From contig JAICSB010000183.1 in the NCBI GenBank assembly GCA_025937115.1, positions 1 through 6,573 of the forward strand: a stretch of 6,573 nt of DNA, read 5' to 3'. The notes below the pieces were generated by a model. It was not told where the DNA came from. It was given only the letters and a program-made list of their open reading frames with translations, and made no database searches. The translations under genes were made by a program, and so were the position numbers. This stretch comes from Pseudonocardiaceae bacterium. GTDB taxonomy: Bacteria; Actinomycetota; Actinomycetes; Mycobacteriales; Pseudonocardiaceae. Shown one piece after another: positions 1 through 6,130 of the stretch (positions are counted from its first letter, which is position 1; each line of letters opens with the position of its first letter).

Positions 1-1389
1 GTCCGGCCGCCCGGTGGCAGCCCGGCCGCGCTGAGCAGCCTGCCGGGCCTCAGCTCCGCACTGCCCGCAGGTACCGCAAACGGGGTGGCGATGGACCTGC
101 CCGGGCAGACCGCGATGTTCAGCACCGATCCGCTGCCAGACTCGCTGCAGATCACTGGGGCGCCGCAGATCCGGTTGCGGGTAGCCGCGGCACAGACCAA
201 TACCACAGCACCGCCATCCGAGGCGGTGCTGTTCGTCAAGCTCTACGACGTCGGACCGGATGGGCGCCGCACGCTGCCCGGTGCAGCAGTGGCCCCGGTG
301 CGGATCGGCCCGCTGGCAGCCGATGGGGCCCCGACCGAGGTCACCGTGACGCTGGCCGGGGTGGTGCGGCCAGTCCAGGCCGGACACCGGCTGGAGGTCG
401 CCGTGGCCACGACCGACCGCGGGTACGCACTGCCCCCGCAGCCCGCCGGGTACACGGTGTCGCTGGCTCCGGACGGTCACCTGGCTGTGCCCGTGGTGCC
501 CGGCGAGCAGGCAGCGGCGCCGCTTCCGGTCGTTCAGCTCGCCGGGTTGGGGATCCTCACCGCGCTGGTTCTGGCACTCGGAATGCTCGCCGCGCTGCGC
601 AGACGGCACGCTGAGGACGCCGATCCTGAAATGGCCGGCGTGCCGTTGGTGGTGTCAGGCCTGACGAAGCGCTACCCGGGCGGCCTCACCGCCGTCGAGG
701 ACCTCTCCTTCCGCGTCGAGCACGGTCAGGTGCTCGGCCTGCTGGGACCCAATGGCGCCGGCAAGACGACCGTGCTGCGGATGCTGATGGGGCTGGTCAT
801 ACCGACCGGTGGGCAGCTGCGGGTGTTCGGGCACCGGGTGAGCGCCGGTTCGCCGGTGTTGTCCCGGGTCGGATCATTCGTGGAGGGTCCCGGCTTCCTC
901 CCGCATCTGACCGGTGCGGCCAACCTCCGGCTGTACTGGGCGGCGACCGGTCGACCCGCTGCGCATGCCGGCATCGAGGAGACACTGAAGATCGCCGGCT
1001 TGGGCCATGCGGTGCATCGGCGGGTGGGCACCTACAGCCAAGGCATGAAACAACGCCTGGCGATCGCGCAAGCGATGCTCGGCAAACCGGATCTGTTGGT
1101 GCTTGATGAACCGACCAACGGTCTGGACCCGCCGCAGATCTACGCCATGCGGGAGGTGTTGCGCGATTACGCCGCCCGCGGGGCGACGGTGCTGGTCTCC
1201 AGTCACCTACTCGCCGAGGTGGAACAGACCTGTAGCCACGTGGTGGTGATGCACCGGGGTCGGCTGGTAGCCGCCGGCACTGTCGCTGAGATCGTCGCCG
1301 CGGCCGGCGTCGGGATCGACGGGGTGGACTCCCGCCACCAGTTGGAGGAAGCATTCCTGCAGCTGGTGGGACGGGAGGCCATCGAATGA
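1..1389 (+). CDS. S15/CocE-type hydrolase C-terminal domain fused via one TM helix to an ABC ATPase (5' partial)
   Basis: The frame is open from base 1, so the start and any catalytic alpha/beta-hydrolase domain lie outside; 462 residues are visible. After an Ala/Gly/Pro-rich stretch, residues about 33-165 match the beta-sandwich PepX_C domain of CocE/X-Pro dipeptidyl-peptidase enzymes (PGQTAMFSTDPL, LFVKLYDVGPDGR, AGHRLEVAVATTD). One hydrophobic helix follows at residues 177-199 (bases 529-597), then RRRH, which by the positive-inside rule puts the hydrolase outside and the ATPase in the cytoplasm. The ATPase is complete: Walker A GPNGAGKTT (249-257), Glu295 where a Q-loop Gln is usual, signature YSQGMKQR (345-352), Walker B LLVLDE (365-370), D-loop Asp376 and switch His402. 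This pattern is that of the BcrA/NatA drug-export subfamily. It overlaps the permease gene by ATGA, so the two are probably translationally coupled. The families are clear; the substrate and the hydrolase's activity are unknown. Confidence 0.9.
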   Translation, partial: VRPPGGSPAALSSLPGLSSALPAGTANGVAMDLPGQTAMFSTDPLPDSLQITGAPQIRLRVAAAQTNTTAPPSEAVLFVKLYDVGPDGRRTLPGAAVAPVRIGPLAADGAPTEVTVTLAGVVRPVQAGHRLEVAVATTDRGYALPPQPAGYTVSLAPDGHLAVPVVPGEQAAAPLPVVQLAGLGILTALVLALGMLAALRRRHAEDADPEMAGVPLVVSGLTKRYPGGLTAVEDLSFRVEHGQVLGLLGPNGAGKTTVLRMLMGLVIPTGGQLRVFGHRVSAGSPVLSRVGSFVEGPGFLPHLTGAANLRLYWAATGRPAAHAGIEETLKIAGLGHAVHRRVGTYSQGMKQRLAIAQAMLGKPDLLVLDEPTNGLDPPQIYAMREVLRDYAARGATVLVSSHLLAEVEQTCSHVVVMHRGRLVAAGTVAEIVAAAGVGIDGVDSRHQLEEAFLQLVGREAIE

Positions 1390-2234
1390 CCACTCATGGA
1401 GCGGCGCCCGGTTACCGAGCCACGGCGACGTTACCGCTGCGGGTGGAGCTAGCGCGTCAGCTGCGACGCAGGCGCACCGTGCTCACGTTGGGATTCCTCG
1501 CACTGCTGCCGTTCCTGCTATGGCTCGCGTTCCGGATCGGGCGCGACGACCGCACCCGCGGGGGTGCCACGCTGGCCGATCTCGCCACCGCCAGCGGGCT
1601 CAACTTCGTGATGTTCACCCTGTTCTCGACTGTGAGCTTCCTGCTAGTTGTGGTGGTTGCGCTGTTCTTCGGCGACACGGTGGCCAGCGAGGCATCCTGG
1701 TCGAGCCTGCGCTACCTGCTGGCCGCCCCAGTGCCCCGAGGGCGCCTGCTGCGGCAGAAGGCGGTGGTAGCCGCACTGCTGTCGGTGTTTGCGCTGGTGC
1801 TATTGCCGGTGGTGGCAATGGCGGTCGGAGTGGTCGCCTACGGGGAGACCGACCTGATCTCGCCCACCGGCCAGTCGCTGGCCTTCCTGCCTGCCACGAG
1901 CCGGCTGGCGCTGGTTCCCGCCTACCTGGCGCTGCAGCTGGCCTGGGTCGCTGGGCTGGCGCTGCTGCTCTCGGTGAGCACCGACGCGCCGCTCGGCGCA
2001 GTCGGCGGCGCGGTGATGGCGTCGATTCTGTCCCAGATATTGGAAACCATCAATGCGCTCGGCGACCTGCGGGACTACCTGCCTACCCGGTTCAACTCAG
2101 CGTGGGCCGATCTGCTGGCCTCCCCGATCGACTGGACGCACCTGGCCAGCGGAGCATTCTCCGGTCTGACCTACGCCACGGTGTTCGGGCTGGCAGCGTG
2201 GTGGCGATTCGCCACCAAGGACATCACCAGCTGA
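1386..2234 (+). CDS. ABC-2 family transporter permease
   Basis: This 282-residue integral membrane protein is the predicted partner of the ATPase just upstream. Six hydrophobic segments are visible at about residues 32-49, 72-95, 126-152, 174-197, 201-222 and 253-272. Between segments 2 and 3 lies GDTVASEASWSSLRYLLAAP, the conserved cytoplasmic stretch of ABC-2 permeases of the BcrB/NatB kind, normally written as a Glu followed by a 'T/SLRYLL' block. The ATG overlaps the preceding stop codon (ATGA), and GGGAGG at 1373-1378 sits 7 nt before it, which supports this start and an operon. Length and topology are normal for a permease that pairs with one ATPase and works as a homodimer. The direction is inferred to be export, from the ATPase subfamily; the substrate cannot be read from the sequence. 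Confidence 0.9.
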   Translation: MTTHGAAPGYRATATLPLRVELARQLRRRRTVLTLGFLALLPFLLWLAFRIGRDDRTRGGATLADLATASGLNFVMFTLFSTVSFLLVVVVALFFGDTVASEASWSSLRYLLAAPVPRGRLLRQKAVVAALLSVFALVLLPVVAMAVGVVAYGETDLISPTGQSLAFLPATSRLALVPAYLALQLAWVAGLALLLSVSTDAPLGAVGGAVMASILSQILETINALGDLRDYLPTRFNSAWADLLASPIDWTHLASGAFSGLTYATVFGLAAWWRFATKDITS

Positions 2235-2291
2235 CGTCGGCAGTTCGCGTACTCGACACCCAGCGTAGGGGCGCAAGCAGCTTCGCCTTCA

Positions 2292-2338
2292 CCTCGTGCT
2301 GGTGCGATGACAGTAGGTGACCGCACCGGTTGACGAGG
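2292..2338 (+). promoter_or_regulatory. Long hairpin overlapping the SD of the phosphodiesterase gene
   Basis: In the plus-strand RNA, CCUCGU (2292-2297) pairs with ACGAGG (2333-2338). GCU (2298-2300) pairs with GGU (2328-2330), including two G-U wobbles. GGUGCG (2301-2306) pairs with CGCACC (2322-2327). The result is a stem of about 15 bp with one 2-nt bulge (2331-2332) and a 15-nt loop. The 3' arm contains part of the SD-like AGGGG (2336-2340) that precedes the ATG at 2346. It could mask the ribosome site, or it could be a terminator of the ABC operon, which ends 57 nt upstream; there is no U-tract. The pairing is seen; the function is inferred. Confidence 0.4.
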
Positions 2339-2345
2339 GGACAGG

Positions 2346-3473
2346 ATGCTCACCCGGCGAGCGCTGGCTGACCCGCCGCGACACCATGTCAACGGGGCAT
2401 TGATTGTCATCGGTCATCGTGGCGCCGCCGGCTACCGGCCGGAACACACTTTGGCATCCTACGAACTCGCCGTGCGACTAGGCGCAGATTTCCTGGAGCC
2501 CGACCTGGTGGTAACCAGCGACGGTGTGCTGGTCTGCCGGCACGAGCCCGAGATCGGCGGCACCACCGATGTCGCCAGCCACCGTGAATACGCCGTGCGA
2601 AAAACCACCAAGATGATCGACGGCGTCGCCATCACGGGCTGGTTCAGCGAGGATTTCACCCTCGCCGAGCTCAAGACGCTGCGCGCGGTGGAGCGGTTGC
2701 CGCAGATCCGCCAGCACGTCACTCTGTTCAACCAACGGTACGAGATTCCCACGTTCCAGGAGGTGCTGGACCTTCGGGCGCAACTGTCCGAGGAGCTGCA
2801 CCGGAGGCTCGGCGTCTACCCGGAAACCAAGCACCCCACGTTCTTCCGCAACGCCGGCCTGGCGTTGGAACCTCGGCTGATGGACAGCCTGCGACGCAAT
2901 CGCCTCAATCAGCCGGATGCCCCGGTGTTCGTGCAGTCCTTCGAAGTGACCAACCTGAAGCAGTTGCGCGCGGCCGGGCTGCGGACGAAGGCGGTCCAGC
3001 TGCTGGTGGCCTCTGGGGCGCCGTTCGACACCGTGGCAGCCGGCTGCGGACCGACCTACGCCGACTTGTCCACCCCAGCGGGCCTGCGGGGCATTGCGCG
3101 CTACGCCCAGGGAATCGGGCCGGACAAGCTGCAGGTCATCCCCCGCAGGGCCGACGGCACGCTGGGCTGCCCCACCGTGTTAGTCGACGATGCGCATGAA
3201 GCGGGCCTGGTCGTGCATCCCTACACATTCCGGGCCGAGAACAACTTCTTGCCGGTCGACTACCAGACCTCAGCGATGCGCACTGAGTACGGGCGGGCAA
3301 TCGACGAACAGATCACCTACTTGCACACCGGCCTCGACGGCCTGTTCACCGACCAAGCCGACATCAGCGTCGCCGCCCGCGCCGAGTACAGCACCCGCGC
3401 ACGGCGCCGCGCAGCCGGTCACGCGTCGTCGGCGCCGAACACCAGGATCGACGCGGTGAACCCGTGCAGGTAG
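2346..3473 (+). CDS. glpQ: GlpQ-type glycerophosphodiester phosphodiesterase
   Basis: The 375-residue product is predicted to hydrolyse glycerophosphodiesters to sn-glycerol-3-phosphate and an alcohol. It follows the GlpQ fold: VIGHRGAAGYRPEHTL (21-36) with catalytic His24 and Arg25, metal ligands Glu51 and Asp53 in LEPDLV, the second catalytic His66 in CRHEPEIGGTTDV, and a third acidic ligand, Glu160, in GVYPETKHP. Near the C-terminus are VVHPYTFR and GLFTDQADISVAA, which match the E. coli GlpQ ending. ATG 2346 is preceded by AGGGG (2336-2340), and an in-frame TGA at 2331 rules out a longer form. No signal peptide precedes the HRG motif, unlike periplasmic GlpQ, so a cytoplasmic enzyme is likely. 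About 25 Arg/Ala-rich residues extend past the domain, and the last 55 bp overlap the convergent FIST gene. A hairpin lies just upstream. Family certain; exact substrate not determinable. Confidence 0.92.
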   Translation: MLTRRALADPPRHHVNGALIVIGHRGAAGYRPEHTLASYELAVRLGADFLEPDLVVTSDGVLVCRHEPEIGGTTDVASHREYAVRKTTKMIDGVAITGWFSEDFTLAELKTLRAVERLPQIRQHVTLFNQRYEIPTFQEVLDLRAQLSEELHRRLGVYPETKHPTFFRNAGLALEPRLMDSLRRNRLNQPDAPVFVQSFEVTNLKQLRAAGLRTKAVQLLVASGAPFDTVAAGCGPTYADLSTPAGLRGIARYAQGIGPDKLQVIPRRADGTLGCPTVLVDDAHEAGLVVHPYTFRAENNFLPVDYQTSAMRTEYGRAIDEQITYLHTGLDGLFTDQADISVAARAEYSTRARRRAAGHASSAPNTRIDAVNPCR

Positions 3474-4612
3474 TTCCGGCCCGCGACCGGGCCGATCTCG
3501 CCGGCCGCGAAGAACCCGGCCACACCGGTGGTATCGAGGCCGGCACGAACTGCCAGCACGTCGTGATCGGCGCTGGGGAACATGGTCCGGCCACGGCCGT
3601 TGCAGGAGAACAGCAGCGCACCGCCCACCGGACCAGCCTCCGCACGGAATCGGGTAAACAGTTCTGTGAGGTCCTCGTCGGCGGCAGACGCGTCCCGCAC
3701 CTGGAAGCGGACGGTCCGACCCACGTCCACGACCTCACCGATCGCGATCGCTCCCCGCCGCGGGTCGGCACCCACGACGCCGCGGATCAGGAAATCGCCT
3801 CGTTCGTGCTGCTCGGCGTACTCATCCATCGCGACGCCGATCTGCAAGCCGCGCACAGCGGCCGGCCGGTCGTCAGCGGGGAGTCCGCCGACGATCTGCT
3901 CGAGCTTGGCCAGGGCTGGCATACCGGCCAGTTCCAGCAGTACATTGCCCTCGGCCTTGGTGACGATCATCGGGGGTCCGAAGGGGCGGCAGCCCTGGCT
4001 TACCACCATGCGGGCCGCGACGGGACCGCCAAGCACCACTCCTACCGCGCCTGCGGGCACGCTGTGCCCGTCGAGGAACAGTCGTGCCGACTCGCCACCG
4101 CGCGGACCGCTGGCGACGCCACCGATCAATGGCAGACCGTTGAGGTCGTCGTGGGAGCGCTGGACGAAATCCGCAACCGGGAAGGTGAAAGGATCGGCGA
4201 GCAGCACCGCAACAGCGTCGTCGTCGCGCCGGTCTGGCATCCCGGTGACAGCCGCACCGTCAAGGGTGCGCACCAGCTCCAGGTGCAGCGGAGTGCACCT
4301 GACCCCCGGCAGGCACGCCGCGAACGCGCTCACCGCGGGTTCGCCTTCCACCCCCCGACCAGCGCCGATCACACCTCCAGCGCTACTACCCAGAGTCGTG
4401 CGGGCGCCCGCCAACGCCATGGCGCGGGTGCCCGCCAGCTCGACCATCGCCGGATCGTCACCGCAGACGAACACGCATAGCAGGTCTGGGCGCTGGCCGT
4501 GCAGCGGCGCTAGCGCCTGCGTGACGGCGGATTCCGCCGCCGCCGCTAGGTCGGGTCCGGCCGCCAGGCCGTCCCCGAAGCGAGACGTGAGCAGATTAGG
4601 TGGGGAGGACAC
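3419..4612 (-). CDS. FIST domain protein (FIST_N plus FIST_C), Rv0874c-like
   Basis: The 397-residue product carries the two halves of the FIST family, proposed in the literature as an intracellular sensor of small ligands, possibly amino acids. FIST_N spans about 25-215, with LGSSAGGVIGAGRGVEG (74-90), LADPFTFP and LIGGVASG (162-169). FIST_C spans about 220-395, with LLFSCNGRGR (333-342), FFAAGEIGPV (367-376) and NYLHGFTASI (380-389). No TM segment or signal peptide is seen, so it is cytosolic. In other bacteria FIST is often fused to signalling domains; here it stands alone, as in M. tuberculosis Rv0874c, which I recall as of similar length. The GTG at 4612 was chosen because GGAGGTGA (4625-4618) precedes it with 8-nt spacing. 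The open frame runs upstream to 4777, but those 55 residues are Ser/Arg/Cys-rich and unlike the family. The tail overlaps glpQ by 55 bp. The ligand is unknown. Confidence 0.88.
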   Translation of the reverse strand: MSSPPNLLTSRFGDGLAAGPDLAAAAESAVTQALAPLHGQRPDLLCVFVCGDDPAMVELAGTRAMALAGARTTLGSSAGGVIGAGRGVEGEPAVSAFAACLPGVRCTPLHLELVRTLDGAAVTGMPDRRDDDAVAVLLADPFTFPVADFVQRSHDDLNGLPLIGGVASGPRGGESARLFLDGHSVPAGAVGVVLGGPVAARMVVSQGCRPFGPPMIVTKAEGNVLLELAGMPALAKLEQIVGGLPADDRPAAVRGLQIGVAMDEYAEQHERGDFLIRGVVGADPRRGAIAIGEVVDVGRTVRFQVRDASAADEDLTELFTRFRAEAGPVGGALLFSCNGRGRTMFPSADHDVLAVRAGLDTTGVAGFFAAGEIGPVAGRNYLHGFTASILVFGADDA

Positions 4613-4617
4613 CCAGG

Positions 4618-4625
4618 TCACCTCC
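4618..4625 (-). promoter_or_regulatory. Ribosome binding site that fixes the FIST start
   Basis: GGAGGTGA on the minus strand is a near-perfect match to the anti-SD. Its GGAGG core ends 8 nt before the GTG at 4612. It overlaps the alternative in-frame GTG at 4621, which therefore cannot be served by it. The resulting protein begins MSSPPNLLTS, as expected for this family. Confidence 0.75.
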
Positions 4626-4629
4626 GATC

Positions 4630-4655
4630 TACACGGTACTGGAGTCCCCCGTGTA
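4630..4655 (-). repeat. Inverted repeat TACACGG-N12-CCGTGTA in the FIST leader
   Basis: Perfect 7-bp arms at 4630-4636 and 4649-4655 are separated by 12 nt. On the minus-strand transcript this would fold into a hairpin ending only 4 nt before the SD of the FIST gene. The loop contains CUCC (4644-4641), complementary to the GGAG of that SD. It could be a protein operator or an RNA element limiting translation; the role is inferred. Confidence 0.35.
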
Positions 4656-4713
4656 CTGCAGCTAAGCAACCGGCGAGTGCACTTCCGCCGTTCGCCGTCC
4701 GTTGAGGTGCTGT

Positions 4714-4731
4714 GATGTGAACGATCACATC
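4714..4731. promoter_or_regulatory. 18-bp palindrome GATGTGA-ACGA-TCACATC, candidate operator
   Basis: Perfect 7-bp arms with a 4-bp spacer lie 102 bp upstream of the FIST start and 68 bp downstream of the protease stop. The half-site TGTGA/TCACA resembles CRP sites, but the 4-bp spacing does not match the 6-bp CRP spacing. A dimeric helix-turn-helix regulator is the simplest reading. As RNA it would be a 7-bp hairpin without a U-tract. Confidence 0.4.
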
Positions 4732-4771
4732 CGACGCGTCTCCCGCACGGCTGGACCGTCGGCGGCGTGCT

Positions 4772-4793
4772 CGTCACTGAGATCTGAATGACG
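4772..4793. repeat. 22-bp imperfect palindrome just after the protease stop
   Basis: CGTCA (4772-4776) and TGACG (4789-4793) flank a centre containing AGATCT; 9 of 11 symmetric positions pair. It begins 5 bp beyond the stop codon of the protease gene on the minus strand. It may be an operator or a weak 3' hairpin; chance cannot be excluded. Confidence 0.25.
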
Positions 4794-4798
4794 CCCCG

Positions 4799-6025
4799 TC
4801 AGCTTGGTGGACCGGCCGCCAGCCGCACTCCGGCATTCTGCTGCTGACCGGACTGGTCCGCCCACGCCACGCGCACCAGGTCCCCGGGGTGATGGCCGGT
4901 CAGCAAGCTGGTGAGCGCCGTGGGCGAATCGACCGCCACGCCGTCCAACGACACAATGACGTCCCCGGCCGCCAACCCGGATTGTTCACTCGGCGAGCCA
5001 GGAGTGACCCCCGCGACGAGGACCCCGGGAACAGAGCCGTACCGGCTTCCCGACCGGCCGTACTCCGCCTGGGATGTCGCCTCCCGGACCATGATGCCGA
5101 GAATGCCGGTCGGTCCGATGTGGACGTTCGCGGAGCTGGCACCGCTGTCGATCTGTTTACTGATCGCGATCGCATCGTTGATCGGGATCGCCATTCCCTC
5201 GCTAGTCGAGGGTTCGAACCGGGAGCCGCCGGCACCCGCGGTGTCGACCCCGACGACCTGTCCCGCGGTGTTCACCAACGGACCCCCTGAGTCACCGGGC
5301 GCCACGTTGGCTGCGACCTGGATCAGCCCGTCAAGCTGCTCACTGCTTCCGGTTGTGTCGTCGCTGACGGTGATGGCCTGATCGAGCGCGGACACTGTGC
5401 CCGCCGCGATACTCGGGGTACCGCCGACGCCACCGGCATTACCGATCGCCGCGATGACATCCCCGACTGCGACCGCGTTGGAGTCCCCGATCGTGGCGGT
5501 CTGCAAACCAGAGGCACCCTGCATCTGGAGCACCGCGACATCATGATTGCGGTCGTAACCCACCACCGTCGCCGGGTAGGTCTGGCCGTTGCCGATGTCG
5601 GTCACCGTGATGTTGGTGGCACCACTGATCACGTGGTTGTTGGTCAGCACCTCACCGGAGGGGCTGAGCACGATTCCGGTGCCAGCGCCCTCGCCGTTCT
5701 GGTAGCCCAGCTGAGTGTTGATGTCCACCAGACCCGGAGCGACCTTAGCCAACAACGCCGAGACATCCGCGGACCCACTGGGCTGGCTTGCCGGCGGCGA
5801 GACCGTCGACGGCGCCCACTGTGCGGAGACTCCTGATGGCATCCGCAGCGACGACACCAACGGCACAGTGAAGGCTGCCTGCCAGGCGGCTCGACCCACG
5901 CCAAGCGCCACGGCAGACAGCATTGCGGCGACGATCATGACAACCACCAGGCGCAGCGGATGCCTTCTCGGGGGCGGAGGAACCTGCGGGGGCCAGTAGC
6001 CGCCCGGACGGTCGACCTCGCTCAC
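4799..6025 (-). CDS. Membrane-anchored trypsin-like serine protease with PDZ domain (PepA/HtrA-like)
   Basis: The 408-residue product is a predicted envelope serine protease. A short Pro-rich cytoplasmic N-terminus (YWPPQVPPPPRRH, 10-22) precedes one TM helix (about 26-44) and a Ser/Pro-rich linker (about 60-90). The chymotrypsin-fold domain (about 95-295) has an intact triad: His131 in TNNHVISGA, Asp162 in NHDVAVLQ and Ser246 in APGDSGGPL. A PDZ domain (about 305-403) contains ILGIMV, GLAAGDVIVSLDG and GHHPGDLVRV. The closest family I recognise is M. tuberculosis PepA (Rv0125), sharing INTxLGY, AGTGIV, VLTNNHVI and the HIGPT and GHHPGD stretches. PepA is shorter and, as I recall, secreted rather than tethered. 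GTG 6025 is preceded by GAGAGGAG with 5-nt spacing; the longer TTG-start frame only adds translated SD sequence. It is codirectional with efeB (105-bp gap) and the FIST gene (186-bp gap). A role in envelope protein quality control is inferred. Confidence 0.9.
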   Translation of the reverse strand: MSEVDRPGGYWPPQVPPPPRRHPLRLVVVMIVAAMLSAVALGVGRAAWQAAFTVPLVSSLRMPSGVSAQWAPSTVSPPASQPSGSADVSALLAKVAPGLVDINTQLGYQNGEGAGTGIVLSPSGEVLTNNHVISGATNITVTDIGNGQTYPATVVGYDRNHDVAVLQMQGASGLQTATIGDSNAVAVGDVIAAIGNAGGVGGTPSIAAGTVSALDQAITVSDDTTGSSEQLDGLIQVAANVAPGDSGGPLVNTAGQVVGVDTAGAGGSRFEPSTSEGMAIPINDAIAISKQIDSGASSANVHIGPTGILGIMVREATSQAEYGRSGSRYGSVPGVLVAGVTPGSPSEQSGLAAGDVIVSLDGVAVDSPTALTSLLTGHHPGDLVRVAWADQSGQQQNAGVRLAAGPPS

Positions 6026-6030
6026 GGCGG

Positions 6031-6038
6031 CTCCTCTC
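6031..6038 (-). promoter_or_regulatory. Ribosome binding site that fixes the protease start
   Basis: GAGAGGAG on the minus strand lies 5 nt before the GTG at 6025. A second, stronger SD-like stretch, AAGGAGGAGAA (6065-6055), lies further upstream but has no in-frame start codon after it until this GTG. The rest of the 105-bp gap up to the efeB stop shows no convincing promoter or terminator. Confidence 0.6.
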
Positions 6039-6130
6039 CGCGACCTCGGGACAGTTCTCCTCCTTCGAGTACACCGCCGCAACCTGAGAGTGGCCTGGGT
6101 GCAGCTTGTGAACGCTCCGCAGCGGGCCGG

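Noticed and set aside
1520..2320. A 266-codon plus-strand frame inside the permease gene
   Set aside because: It is a frame-shifted shadow of the six-helix permease; its Ala/Gly/Arg-rich product shows no domain and no SD supports it.
3464..4715. Two long plus-strand open frames (338 and 377 codons) opposite the FIST gene
   Set aside because: They are antisense shadows in high-GC DNA. Their products are low-complexity and Arg/Ser/Pro-rich, with no family motif, while the minus strand encodes a clear FIST protein.
4711..4731. CRP/FNR-type site TGTGA...TCACA
   Set aside because: The two possible half-site spacings are 4 and 9 bp, not the 6 bp of CRP sites, so only an unassigned palindrome is reported.
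4613..4777. N-terminal extension of the FIST frame up to 4777
   Set aside because: The added 55 residues are unlike the family, and the consensus SD at 4625-4618 with 8-nt spacing points to GTG 4612.
5159..5192. Repeated GATCG units
   Set aside because: They lie within the protease coding sequence and follow from the residues AIPINDAIAIS (Ile/Ala/Asp codons); no tandem repeat extends beyond the coding need.
5205..5225. GGTTCGAACC resembling a tRNA T-arm
   Set aside because: No acceptor stem, anticodon arm or CCA end surrounds it. The bases encode GSRFEPSTS inside the protease.
6026..6130. Possible promoter for the protease gene (TTCACA on the minus strand near the efeB stop)
   Set aside because: No TANNNT-type -10 lies at a suitable distance, and no ECF-type GGAAC/CGTT pair was seen.
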